Shown: positions 10,613 through 19,437 of the stretch, piece by piece
Position numbering within the stretch: position 1 is the stretch's first letter
How the letters are laid out: every line of letters begins with the position of its first letter
Origin: Rhodobacter sp.
GTDB taxonomy: Bacteria; Pseudomonadota; Alphaproteobacteria; Rhodobacterales; Rhodobacteraceae
Direction of reading: 5' to 3'
Assembly: GCA_027487575.1 (NCBI GenBank)
Contig: JAIYDJ010000062.1
Span: 62,001-126,000, forward strand
DNA: 64,000 bases
Translations under genes and position numbers: made by a program
The notes under the pieces: model-generated
Seen by the model: only the letters and a program-made list of their open reading frames with translations
Database searches by the model: none
Told to the model about the DNA's origin: nothing

Positions 10613-12016
10613 TTGAGCAGCATTCTGATTGTTGACGACGAAAAAGACATTCGTGACCTGATCGGGGACATTCTGAAGGACGAAGGCTATGCCATTCGTC
10701 TGGCAGGCAATTCCGACGACTGCATGGCAGAGATCAACGCCGATCCGCCCAGTCTGATGATCCTGGACATCTGGCTGAAGGACAGTCGGATGGACGGCAT
10801 CGACATCCTGAAAACGGTCAAGCGCGACAATCCGGATGTGCCGGTCGTCATCATCTCGGGCCATGGCAACATCGAGATCGCGGTGGCCGCGATCAAGCAG
10901 GGGGCCTATGACTTCATCGAAAAACCGTTCAACATCGACCAGTTGATGGTCGTTGTGTCGCGTGCGATGGAGACAAGTCGTCTGCGCCGCGAGAACGCCG
11001 ATCTGCGCCGCCGTGACGCGACCTCTGCAGATATGCTTGGATCAAGTCCGGCCTACAAGGCGTTGAAATCGCAACTGGAAAAGGTCACGAAGTCGAACGG
11101 TCGGGTGATGCTGACCGGCCCTGCCGGGTCTGGCAAGGAGTTGGCTGCGCGGTTCATCCACACCAATTCGAACCGGTCGGGCGCCGCCTTTGTCTCGGTG
11201 TCCTCGGCCACCGTGGAACCCGAACGGATGGAAGACGTGCTGTTCGGCCGTGAAACCTCGGATCGTGGGGTCGAAAAAGGGCTTCTGGAACAAGCACATG
11301 GCGGCGTTGTCTATTTCGATGAAGTGGCCGACATGCCCTTGGGCACGCAATCCAAGATCCTGCGCGTGCTGGTCGAGCAGCAGTTTGTTCGTTCCGGCGG
11401 AGCCGACAAGGTGCGCGTTGACCTGCGTGTGATCTCATCGACCACCCGCGATCTGCGCGCAGAGATATCTGCCGGACGGTTCCGGCAAGAGTTGTACGAC
11501 CGCCTGAACGTGGTTCCCATCGCGGTGCCCAGCCTTGAGGAACGCCGCGAGGATATTCCTGACCTGACGCGCCACTTCATCGAGATGTTCCACCGTACCC
11601 AGGGTTTGCCCCTGCGCACCCTGACCCCCGAGGCTGAGGCGATGCTGCAGACGATGCAGTGGCCCGGCAACGTGCGCCAGTTGCGCAACGTGATCGAACG
11701 CGTGCTGATCCTCGGCGAGCCCTCCGGCCCGATCGAGGCCCGCGAACTTCCCGGGCAGGAGGCCCCCGTCGATACCGGCGGGCGGATGGTTCTGGGGGGG
11801 GCGATGGCCACCCTGCCGCTACGCGAGGCGCGCGAGGTTTTCGAGCGTGAATACCTTCTGACCCAGATCAACCGGTTCGGCGGCAACATCAGCCGCACCG
11901 CCGGCTTTGTCGGCATGGAACGCAGCGCACTGCATCGCAAGTTGAAATCCCTTGGTGTCGTGACTACGTCGAAGTCATCCGGTCGCGCGGATGAGGACGA
12001 CGATCTGGGCGATTGA
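10613..12016 (+). CDS. ntrX: Response regulator NtrX
   Basis: TTG start: (M)SSILIVDDEKDIRDLIGDILKDEGY, AAA+ domain, C-terminal HTH; immediately downstream of ntrY. Confidence 0.92.
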   Translation: MSSILIVDDEKDIRDLIGDILKDEGYAIRLAGNSDDCMAEINADPPSLMILDIWLKDSRMDGIDILKTVKRDNPDVPVVIISGHGNIEIAVAAIKQGAYDFIEKPFNIDQLMVVVSRAMETSRLRRENADLRRRDATSADMLGSSPAYKALKSQLEKVTKSNGRVMLTGPAGSGKELAARFIHTNSNRSGAAFVSVSSATVEPERMEDVLFGRETSDRGVEKGLLEQAHGGVVYFDEVADMPLGTQSKILRVLVEQQFVRSGGADKVRVDLRVISSTTRDLRAEISAGRFRQELYDRLNVVPIAVPSLEERREDIPDLTRHFIEMFHRTQGLPLRTLTPEAEAMLQTMQWPGNVRQLRNVIERVLILGEPSGPIEARELPGQEAPVDTGGRMVLGGAMATLPLREAREVFEREYLLTQINRFGGNISRTAGFVGMERSALHRKLKSLGVVTTSKSSGRADEDDDLGD

Positions 12017-12071
12017 TTGACCGCCCAGACGTGATCTGCGACAGAACCATCAGACAGATCGGGAGCGGATC

Positions 12072-13448
12072 GTGAAAGTCATCATCTGCGGCGCGGGGCA
12101 GGTCGGATGGCAGATTGCCCGCCACCTGTCCGGGGAACGCAACGCCGTCACCATCGTTGACATGAACGGCGATCTGGTGCGCCGGGCGACCGAAACGCTG
12201 GATGTGCAGGGGGTCACCGGCTTTTCCTCGCATCCAGACGTTCTGGAACGCGCGGGCGCGCGCGACGCGGACCTGATCATCGCCGCGACCTATTCGGACG
12301 AGGTGAACATGATCACCTGTCAGGTCGCGCATTCGATCTTCGGCGTGCCGCGCAAGATCGCGCGGGTGCGCGACAACAGCTATCTCGATTCAGCCTATGC
12401 CGATCTTTACCGCCGCGACCACCTGCCGATCGACGTGCTGATCAGCCCTGAACGCGAGGTGGCGGACGCCGCCCTGCAACGGCTGGCGGCCCCCGCGACC
12501 TTCGATACCGAAACCTTCATGGACGGCCGCGCGCAATTGCTGGGCATCGTGCTGACCGACGAGTGTCCGGTGCTGAACACGCCCTTGCGGCAGTTGAACG
12601 ACCTGTTCCCCTCGTTGCGCGCCATTGTAGTGGGCGTGCGCCGCGAAGGGCGCCTCTTCGCGCCGGACCCGAACGATCAACTGTTCGCAGGCGACAACGT
12701 CTATGTGTTCTGCAATGCTGAGGATGTGGGCCGCGCGCTGGATATCTTCGGCAAGAAATCCCGCAAGCCTGAACGCGTCGTCATCATCGGGGGCGGCAAC
12801 GTGGGCCTTGCGGTGGCGATTGCCCTCGAAGCACAGGTCGGCCGGGTGCGCTGCAAGATCATCGAGAAGGACCGCGCAAAGGCCGAACGCGCCGCCGATG
12901 CGCTGAGCCGGACCATCGTGCTGAACGGCGACGGGCTGGATGTCGAAATCCTGATGGAGGCGTCGATCGACCGGGCGGATGCCGTTCTGGTGGTGACCGA
13001 CGACGACAAGACCAACCTGTTGGCGGCGGTGCGGGCCAAACAGGCAGGATGCGCCATGGCCATCGTTCTGGTCAACGACCCCACGTTGACCCCGCTGATG
13101 GGCGCGCTGAACATCGACGCCTACATCAACCCGCGCGCGACGACGGTCAGTTCCATCCTGCGCCACATCCGTCACGGCAAGGTGCGCGCGATCTATTCGA
13201 TCGGGGATGCCGAGGCAGAGGTGATCGAGGCGCAGGTGCTGGGCACTTCGCCGCTGGCCGGGAGGCTGATCCGTGACGTCGAGTTTCCCGAAGGGGTGCT
13301 TGTCTGTGCCGTGATGAAAGGTGATCAGGTGTTCAAGCCGACGGGCGATCTGCGGATCGAAACCGGTTCGGTCATTGCCCTGTTCGCAATGTCCGCCGAT
13401 GTTCCGCGGGTCGAGCAACTGCTGCAAGTCACCATCGACTTCTTCTGA
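12072..13448 (+). CDS. trkA: Trk system potassium transporter TrkA
   Basis: Two RCK/TrkA-N repeats (MKVIICGAGQVGWQIARHL; RVVIIGGGNVGLAVAIALE). Confidence 0.94.
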   Translation: MKVIICGAGQVGWQIARHLSGERNAVTIVDMNGDLVRRATETLDVQGVTGFSSHPDVLERAGARDADLIIAATYSDEVNMITCQVAHSIFGVPRKIARVRDNSYLDSAYADLYRRDHLPIDVLISPEREVADAALQRLAAPATFDTETFMDGRAQLLGIVLTDECPVLNTPLRQLNDLFPSLRAIVVGVRREGRLFAPDPNDQLFAGDNVYVFCNAEDVGRALDIFGKKSRKPERVVIIGGGNVGLAVAIALEAQVGRVRCKIIEKDRAKAERAADALSRTIVLNGDGLDVEILMEASIDRADAVLVVTDDDKTNLLAAVRAKQAGCAMAIVLVNDPTLTPLMGALNIDAYINPRATTVSSILRHIRHGKVRAIYSIGDAEAEVIEAQVLGTSPLAGRLIRDVEFPEGVLVCAVMKGDQVFKPTGDLRIETGSVIALFAMSADVPRVEQLLQVTIDFF

Positions 13449-13451
13449 CCG

Positions 13452-14954
13452 ATGCGCGGTGCATCCCACCTCAGCTTTCCGGTGATCATCCTCGGGCTGG
13501 CCGCAGGGGCCATGCTGTTGCCGGCAGGACATGCGGCCGTCGCGGGGCGATACGAGGTCTGGCGGGCATTCTTCTATTCGGCGGTGATCCTTGGCGCGCT
13601 GGCGACGCTGATCGCACTGGCGACCGCCGGGCGTCGCACCCGCCTGTCGCCGCGTGGCCATCTGTCGGTCCTGATCGGCACCTACGCCGTCCTGCCGATG
13701 GCCCTTGCGATGCCCATGGTGCAGGCGGTTCCGGGGCTGTCGATCTGGCACGCCTGGTTCGAAATGCTGTCGGCCTTCACCACCACGGGGGCCACGCTGT
13801 TTTCGCCGCAGGATCTGCCCGACACGCTGCACCTGTGGCGGGCGCTGATCGCGTGGCTTGGCGGATTTCACATGGTGGTCATGGCCCTGGCCGTTCTTGC
13901 GCCGATGAACCTTGTGGGTGTCGAGGTGTCAGGGGGCAGCAGTGCGCGGTCGGGCAGCGCCGGGGCCCCGCAGATCAACCGCATCGCAGACCCAGGTCAG
14001 CGCATCCGCTACTTTGCGCTGATGCTGTTTCCGGCCTATGGCGGGCTGACGCTGGTGCTGTGGGTGGGTCTGCTGATGGCGGGCGACAGCGGACTGGTTG
14101 CGCTGTGCCACGCAATGTCGACCTTGTCGACCTCGGGCATCTCGCCGATCGGCGGAACCGATCAGGCTGCCTCGGGCGTGGCGGGCGAAATGCTGATTGC
14201 GGTGCTTTTGCTGGTAGCGGTCAGCCGCCGGATCCTGCCCACCATCGCCGGACTGGAGCCGCGCGTGTGGCGCTATGACCCGGAAATGCGCACGGCCGCC
14301 GTCATCATTCTGGTTGCGGTGGTTGCGTTCTTTGTCACGCATGGCTTGGGCGCGTTCGAAGCCATGCAACTGGACGTCATCTTCAACATGGTCTGGGGCG
14401 CATTCTTTACCGCGCTTTCGTTCCTGACGACCACCGGTTTCGTCTCGACCGGATGGCGTGTGACCGAAGCCTGGTCGGGACTGCAGACGCCGGGGTTGAT
14501 GATGCTCGCGCTGGCTCTTGTCGGGGGCGGCATCGCCACCTCGGCGGGCGGGGTCAAGCTTTTGCGCGTCTACGCCCTGTACCGGCATGGCCAGCGCGAA
14601 CTGGAACGCCTGATCGAGCCGTCCTCGGTCGGGGGGCGCGGCTCGGCGGCGCGGCAGTTGCGCAACGAGGGCGCTTTTCTTGCCTTCATCTTCTTCGTGT
14701 TGTTCGCCAGTCTGATCGGGGCCGTGACCGCGTGCCTGACGCTTCTGTCGATGGATCTGGAACCCGCGCTTGTGCTGGCCATTGCCGCGCTGACCAACAC
14801 CGGTCAGGTGGCCGAGTCCTTTGGCACCGGCCCTCCGGTTTGGGCGGGCCTGTCAGTGGCGCAGCAGGCCGTGCTGGCGGTCGGCATGGTGCTGGGGAGG
14901 CTGGAAATGCTGGCCGTGCTGGCTTTTCTGGCGCCAGACTCGTGGCGCAGATAG
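13452..14954 (+). CDS. trkH: Trk/Ktr potassium uptake protein TrkH
   Basis: Polytopic membrane protein with TTGATLFSPQ, TLSTSGISPIGG, TTTGFVSTGW and TNTGQVAESFG pore-loop pattern. Confidence 0.92.
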   Translation: MRGASHLSFPVIILGLAAGAMLLPAGHAAVAGRYEVWRAFFYSAVILGALATLIALATAGRRTRLSPRGHLSVLIGTYAVLPMALAMPMVQAVPGLSIWHAWFEMLSAFTTTGATLFSPQDLPDTLHLWRALIAWLGGFHMVVMALAVLAPMNLVGVEVSGGSSARSGSAGAPQINRIADPGQRIRYFALMLFPAYGGLTLVLWVGLLMAGDSGLVALCHAMSTLSTSGISPIGGTDQAASGVAGEMLIAVLLLVAVSRRILPTIAGLEPRVWRYDPEMRTAAVIILVAVVAFFVTHGLGAFEAMQLDVIFNMVWGAFFTALSFLTTTGFVSTGWRVTEAWSGLQTPGLMMLALALVGGGIATSAGGVKLLRVYALYRHGQRELERLIEPSSVGGRGSAARQLRNEGAFLAFIFFVLFASLIGAVTACLTLLSMDLEPALVLAIAALTNTGQVAESFGTGPPVWAGLSVAQQAVLAVGMVLGRLEMLAVLAFLAPDSWRR

Positions 14955-15086
14955 CACGGGCGGCCTTAAGGGGCTGTTTTGGGGCTTTAATCCCGTCGTT
15001 TTGCACTCCATAGTCCGATTTGTGAAACATCGGGCAACCCCCGGTGGAGGGATGCTGATAACGAAAAGAAACAGGGCAAAACGAAA

Positions 15087-15320
15087 ATGGCTGCCGATAA
15101 ACAGAACTTGCAGGATGCTTTCCTGAACCATGTGCGCAAAGCCAAGGTTCCGGTGACGATCTTTCTGATCAACGGGGTGAAGCTTCAGGGGGTGATCACC
15201 TGGTTTGACAATTTCTGCGTGCTTTTGCGCCGGGATGGTCAGTCGCAGTTGGTCTACAAGCATGCGATCTCGACCATCATGCCGGGCGCGCCGATCAACC
15301 TCTATGACGGAGAAGATTGA
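15087..15320 (+). CDS. hfq: RNA chaperone Hfq
   Basis: [66 protein letters not shown] is a full Sm1/Sm2 match. Confidence 0.97.
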   Translation: MAADKQNLQDAFLNHVRKAKVPVTIFLINGVKLQGVITWFDNFCVLLRRDGQSQLVYKHAISTIMPGAPINLYDGED

Positions 15321-16651
15321 TTTCCGATCTCCCTGACGAAGACGACGACGAGCTTCTGCCACACCGCGAACCCGAGGGGCACGAAACCGCCGCGGCCCCG
15401 ACACGCGCCTATGTGCTGCACGCCGATCTGAAATCCGCCCGCAGCCGACGCTTGCCCGAACATGGCCTGGCCGAGGCCGTGGCGCTTGCGGCGGCCCTTC
15501 CCGGGATGCAGGTGATCGGGGCCGAGGTGGTGCGTCTGGCGAAAATCAGTCCGGGCCAGTTGTTCGGATCGGGCAAGGTCGAGGATCTGAAGGCGCGGTG
15601 CAAGGCGGACGAGATCGAACTGGTGCTGGTGGACGGCACCGTCAGCCCGGTGCAGCAGCGCAATCTGGAAAAGGCCTGGGGCGTCAAGCTTCTGGACCGG
15701 ACCTCGCTGATCCTTGAAATCTTCGCCGACCGTGCCCGCACCCGCGAGGGTGTGCTGCAGGTCGAACTCGCCGCGTTGAGCTATCAGCGCACCCGGCTGG
15801 TGCGCGCCTGGACCCACCTGGAACGGCAGCGCGGCGGCTTCGGCTTTGTCGGCGGCCCGGGGGAAACCCAGCTCGAATCCGACCGCCGCGCCATCGACGA
15901 TCAGGTGCTGCGTCTGAAACGGCAACTGGAAAAGGTGGTCAGGACGCGCGAGTTGCACCGCGCCTCTCGCCGCAAGGTGCCGTTCCCGCTGGTGGCGCTG
16001 GTCGGTTATACCAACGCCGGAAAGTCGACGCTGTTCAACCGGATGACCGGGGCCGATGTGATGGCGAAGGACATGCTGTTCGCCACGCTGGACCCCACCA
16101 TGCGCGGGGTCGTCCTGCCTTCGGGCCGCAAGGTCATCGCATCCGATACGGTGGGGTTCATCAGCGACCTGCCCACCCAACTGGTCGCCGCGTTCCGCGC
16201 CACGCTGGAAGAAGTGCTGGAAGCCGATCTGATCCTGCATGTCCGCGACATCAGCCACCCGGAAACCGCCGAACAGGCGGCAGATGTCACCGATATCCTG
16301 ACGTCGCTGGGGGTGGCCAATGACACCCCGCTGTTCGAGGTGTGGAACAAGCTTGACCTGGTAGACCCGTCCGCCCGCGAAAGCCTGTCGGTTCAGCGTG
16401 AAAACCGCAGTGGCGTGTTTCCTGTCTCGGCCCTGACGGGCGAGGGCGTGGACAGTCTGCTGGCGGCCGTTTCGGATGCCTTTGCCGAAACCCGGATGAC
16501 CGAAGACCTGACCCTGCCCTTTGCACAGGGCCGTGCCCGCGCGCAGTTGCACGAGATGGGGGTTGTAGAGGCCGAAGAACAGCGCGAGGATGGCTACCTG
16601 ATCACTGTCCGCTGGACAGATCGGCAAAAGGCCCAATGGCAGCCGAACTGA
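15317..16651 (+). CDS. hflX: GTPase HflX
   Basis: GTPase P-loop [28 protein letters not shown] start overlapping the hfq stop (TTGA). Confidence 0.95.
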   Translation: MISDLPDEDDDELLPHREPEGHETAAAPTRAYVLHADLKSARSRRLPEHGLAEAVALAAALPGMQVIGAEVVRLAKISPGQLFGSGKVEDLKARCKADEIELVLVDGTVSPVQQRNLEKAWGVKLLDRTSLILEIFADRARTREGVLQVELAALSYQRTRLVRAWTHLERQRGGFGFVGGPGETQLESDRRAIDDQVLRLKRQLEKVVRTRELHRASRRKVPFPLVALVGYTNAGKSTLFNRMTGADVMAKDMLFATLDPTMRGVVLPSGRKVIASDTVGFISDLPTQLVAAFRATLEEVLEADLILHVRDISHPETAEQAADVTDILTSLGVANDTPLFEVWNKLDLVDPSARESLSVQRENRSGVFPVSALTGEGVDSLLAAVSDAFAETRMTEDLTLPFAQGRARAQLHEMGVVEAEEQREDGYLITVRWTDRQKAQWQPN

Positions 16652-16688
16652 CACGGCCCGCCTGACCCCACCTGCGAAAGGAGCCATC

Positions 16689-16817
16689 ATGGCCAAGGGA
16701 AACAACCAGAAATCCAACAAGGAAAAGAAGAAGCCCAAGAAAGAGGCCGCAAAGCCCGCAAGCGTCGCCGTTTCCACCCGCAGCAACACCGAGATTGCGG
16801 GCAAAAAGGTCGGCTAG
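16689..16817 (+). CDS. Small (42 aa) lysine-rich protein, hypothetical
   Basis: Ribosome-binding-site-like aaaggag upstream; MAKGNNQKSNKEKKKPKKEAAKPASVAVSTRSNTEIAGKKVG*. Missing from the ORF track because of size. Confidence 0.7.
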   Translation: MAKGNNQKSNKEKKKPKKEAAKPASVAVSTRSNTEIAGKKVG

Positions 16818-18010
16818 ACCCCGGCGACGATCCCGGCATCCATCAGCCGCCCGATTTCGCCCGACCCCAGCCCCAACACATCGGCCAGCACCGCCTCGGT
16901 ATGCTGACCCACCAGCGGGGCAGGGGCTGCTGGTACCCGGTCGATCAGCGTGGAATGGACCGGACTACCCGGCATCAGGTAGGGCCCGATGCCCGGCTGA
17001 TCCACCATGGCGAACATCGGATTGTCGGTTGACAGGTCAGGGTCTTCGGCCAGCGCCTCGGCAAAACTGCGGTAGGGCCCCCAGGTCAGGCCGGCCGCGT
17101 CGAACAGCGCGGCCACCTCGGCACGGGTGCGCGCGGCGATCCACGGTTGCAGCGCGGCGGTGATGGCATCGCGCGCGGCCCAGCGCGCGCCTTCTGCCGA
17201 CAGGTCTCCCAAAGGGGCCAGCGCAGGCCCGATCCCGGTGACCTTGACGATCCCGCGCCATTGGCGATCGGTCAACCCGATCAGCATGATCCGCTTGCCA
17301 TCGGCACAGACGAAATCCTGCCCGTATGCCCCATAAAGCGCATTGCCAAAGCGCGGCCGGTCCACGCCGTTGACCCTGACCTCGGCGATGATTCCCAGAT
17401 GGCCCAGCATCGCCGCCGCCACATCCTTCAGCGACAGTTCAGCAAGCTGCCCCAGCCCGGTGCGCAACCGGTGCCGTTCGGCCGCAAGCAGCGTGTTGAC
17501 CAACATCTGACCGGTGATGCAGTCCCATGCCGGCAGGATATGCCCCACCGGCCTGTCATCGCCGACCGGCCCCGTCACGTTCGGAAAGCCAACGGCGGGG
17601 TTTACCGTGTAATCCACCGCAGGTTCGCCCCGCCGCGTTCCGGTCAGCGACACCATGATCAGATCGGCCCGCCGCGCCGACAGCGCCGGATAGTCGAGCG
17701 GCCCGCGCCCGCGCAGATTGGTCAGGAACATCCCCGCATCCGGGCCGGGTGCCGTGACCAGTGCCGCGATCAACTCGACCCCCTCGGGCCGGGCCATGTC
17801 GACGGCCAGCGACCGCTTGCCCTTGTTCATCCCGGCCCAGAACAGGCTCGCACCATTCGCCGCCACCGGCCAGCGGGCCGCGTCCAGCCCGCCCTGAGGC
17901 CGATCAACGCGGATCACATCTGCCCCCATCTGTGCCAGCGTCATCCCGGCAAAGGGTGCGGCGATGAACGCGGCACTTTCGATGACCCGCATCCCGGCAA
18001 GTTGCGTCAT
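16814..18010 (-). CDS. CaiB/BaiF CoA-transferase family protein (class III CoA transferase)
   Basis: GMRVIESAAFIAAPFAGMTLAQMGADVIRVDRPQGGLDAARWPVAANGASLFWAGMNKGKRSLAVDM. Start ATG uncertain (18010 or 18019). Confidence 0.9.
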   Translation of the reverse strand: MTQLAGMRVIESAAFIAAPFAGMTLAQMGADVIRVDRPQGGLDAARWPVAANGASLFWAGMNKGKRSLAVDMARPEGVELIAALVTAPGPDAGMFLTNLRGRGPLDYPALSARRADLIMVSLTGTRRGEPAVDYTVNPAVGFPNVTGPVGDDRPVGHILPAWDCITGQMLVNTLLAAERHRLRTGLGQLAELSLKDVAAAMLGHLGIIAEVRVNGVDRPRFGNALYGAYGQDFVCADGKRIMLIGLTDRQWRGIVKVTGIGPALAPLGDLSAEGARWAARDAITAALQPWIAARTRAEVAALFDAAGLTWGPYRSFAEALAEDPDLSTDNPMFAMVDQPGIGPYLMPGSPVHSTLIDRVPAAPAPLVGQHTEAVLADVLGLGSGEIGRLMDAGIVAGV

Positions 18011-18849
18011 GCCTGCCATCCGATTTCAGCCTGCATGCAGGTCATTCCGCCCTCGATTACCGTTGCCAAAGACTGAGCGCCATCGGCGGCAGGCCAACCC
18101 GTCAGGTGCACGCTGTCAAAATGGAACAGCGGGCGCACACCGCGAAACTTGAAGCGCGCAGGCCACGCGCCCGCCGCATGGTCGCGCGCCGCCTGCACCA
18201 GCATCATCGCCTGCATCGGGCCATGCACCACAAGCCCCGGATACTTTTCGGTATCCGTCGCATAGGGCAGGTCGAAATGAATGCGATGCGCGTTGAACGT
18301 CAGCGCCGAAAAGCGAAAGAGCCGCACAGTGTTGAAGTCGACCGGCTGGCTGAACGCTGGGTCGGCGGGTGCGGCGACCGGTGGCGGCAGCACAAAGGTT
18401 TCGGGCATCGCGACATAGACGATGTCCTGTTCTTCACTGACCGCCAGACCTTCGGGCCCGTGGGTTTCATGCCCCAGCGTCACGAACACCATCCGCCCGG
18501 TCGATCCGGTCTTTTCCGCAACCTTCAGGATGGTCGAATGGCGCAGCATCGGCTGCCCGATCCGCAAGGGCGCGTGAAACGTCAGCCGCCCCCCGGCCCA
18601 CATCCGACGCTCCAGAGGCACCGGAGGCAGGAACCCGCCCTTTGCCGGATGCCCGTCCGGCCCCAGTCCGGCCATCGGGGTTTCGGGCAGCCAGCCCATC
18701 CAGTGCCACAGGGGCGGCAACGCGCAGCCTTCGTCCAGGGCCAGCCCTTCCGCGCCCAGCGTCGCCGCCATCTGCCGCGCCTGACGGGCCGATACCACAT
18801 CCGTCGCAGACTCGGTCCGCCCAACCCAGGCGTCGAACGTCCCCGTCAT
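18007..18849 (-). CDS. HTD2/MaoC-like acyl-CoA hydratase (mesaconyl-C4-CoA/itaconyl-CoA hydratase-like)
   Basis: LPPLWHWMGWLPETPMAGLGPDGHPAKGGFLPPVPLERRMWAGGRLTFH...RIHFDLPYATDTEKYPGLVVHGPM hot-dog hydratase pattern; paired with a class III CoA transferase. Confidence 0.75.
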   Translation of the reverse strand: MTGTFDAWVGRTESATDVVSARQARQMAATLGAEGLALDEGCALPPLWHWMGWLPETPMAGLGPDGHPAKGGFLPPVPLERRMWAGGRLTFHAPLRIGQPMLRHSTILKVAEKTGSTGRMVFVTLGHETHGPEGLAVSEEQDIVYVAMPETFVLPPPVAAPADPAFSQPVDFNTVRLFRFSALTFNAHRIHFDLPYATDTEKYPGLVVHGPMQAMMLVQAARDHAAGAWPARFKFRGVRPLFHFDSVHLTGWPAADGAQSLATVIEGGMTCMQAEIGWQA

Positions 18850-18924
18850 CTTCCATCCCCCCGGCGCGGCAATCTTGTAATTTTGTTGCGCAATGGTGCG
18901 TGCCGCCGGGCAAAGGTCAAGGCT

Positions 18925-19437
18925 TCAGACCAAAGTTTTCGGCTCTGGGTCTGTCGGGCGCGGCAAGGCCATGTAAAGGCTGTCACACCATTCGTCCCGC
19001 CACTGAAGCGTCCGCTCGGCCCGCCGGGTTTCGACAAACCCCAGTTTGGTCAGAAGGGCGAGGGAGGCAAGGTTGCGCGGGTCAAGCTCTGCCGTCAGGG
19101 CAGGCACCTGCGGCAGGCAGAACAGATGGTCGATCACCGCGCGCAGCGCCTCTGTCATCAGGCCCTGACCCCAGTGGTCCGGATGCAGGATATAGCCGAC
19201 CTCCCATTCGCGCCAGGCACCCGCCTTGCCGATGACCACGCCTTGCCGTTCAAGAATGAATTCGGTCGGCGTCGCAATCAGATGCCCCAGTGCGTTCTCG
19301 CTTTGGGCAAGCGCCTCGTGTTCAGGATGCGACCAGTAGCGCATCGCGCGAGGGTCGGCAAAGATGCAATGCATGGCGGCCAGATCATCCGTCCGCGCAG
19401 GTCGCAGCGTCAGGCGCGCGGTTGTCAGCACGGTCAT
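18925..19437 (-). CDS. GNAT family N-acetyltransferase
   Basis: TARLTLRPARTDDLAAMHCIFADPRAMRYW...GYILHPDHWGQGLMTEALRAVIDHLF. Confidence 0.9.
   Translation of the reverse strand: MTVLTTARLTLRPARTDDLAAMHCIFADPRAMRYWSHPEHEALAQSENALGHLIATPTEFILERQGVVIGKAGAWREWEVGYILHPDHWGQGLMTEALRAVIDHLFCLPQVPALTAELDPRNLASLALLTKLGFVETRRAERTLQWRDEWCDSLYMALPRPTDPEPKTLV

Noticed and set aside
12390-13871. 493-aa minus-strand ORF opposite trkA
   Set aside because: Shadow of trkA/trkH; no motif support.
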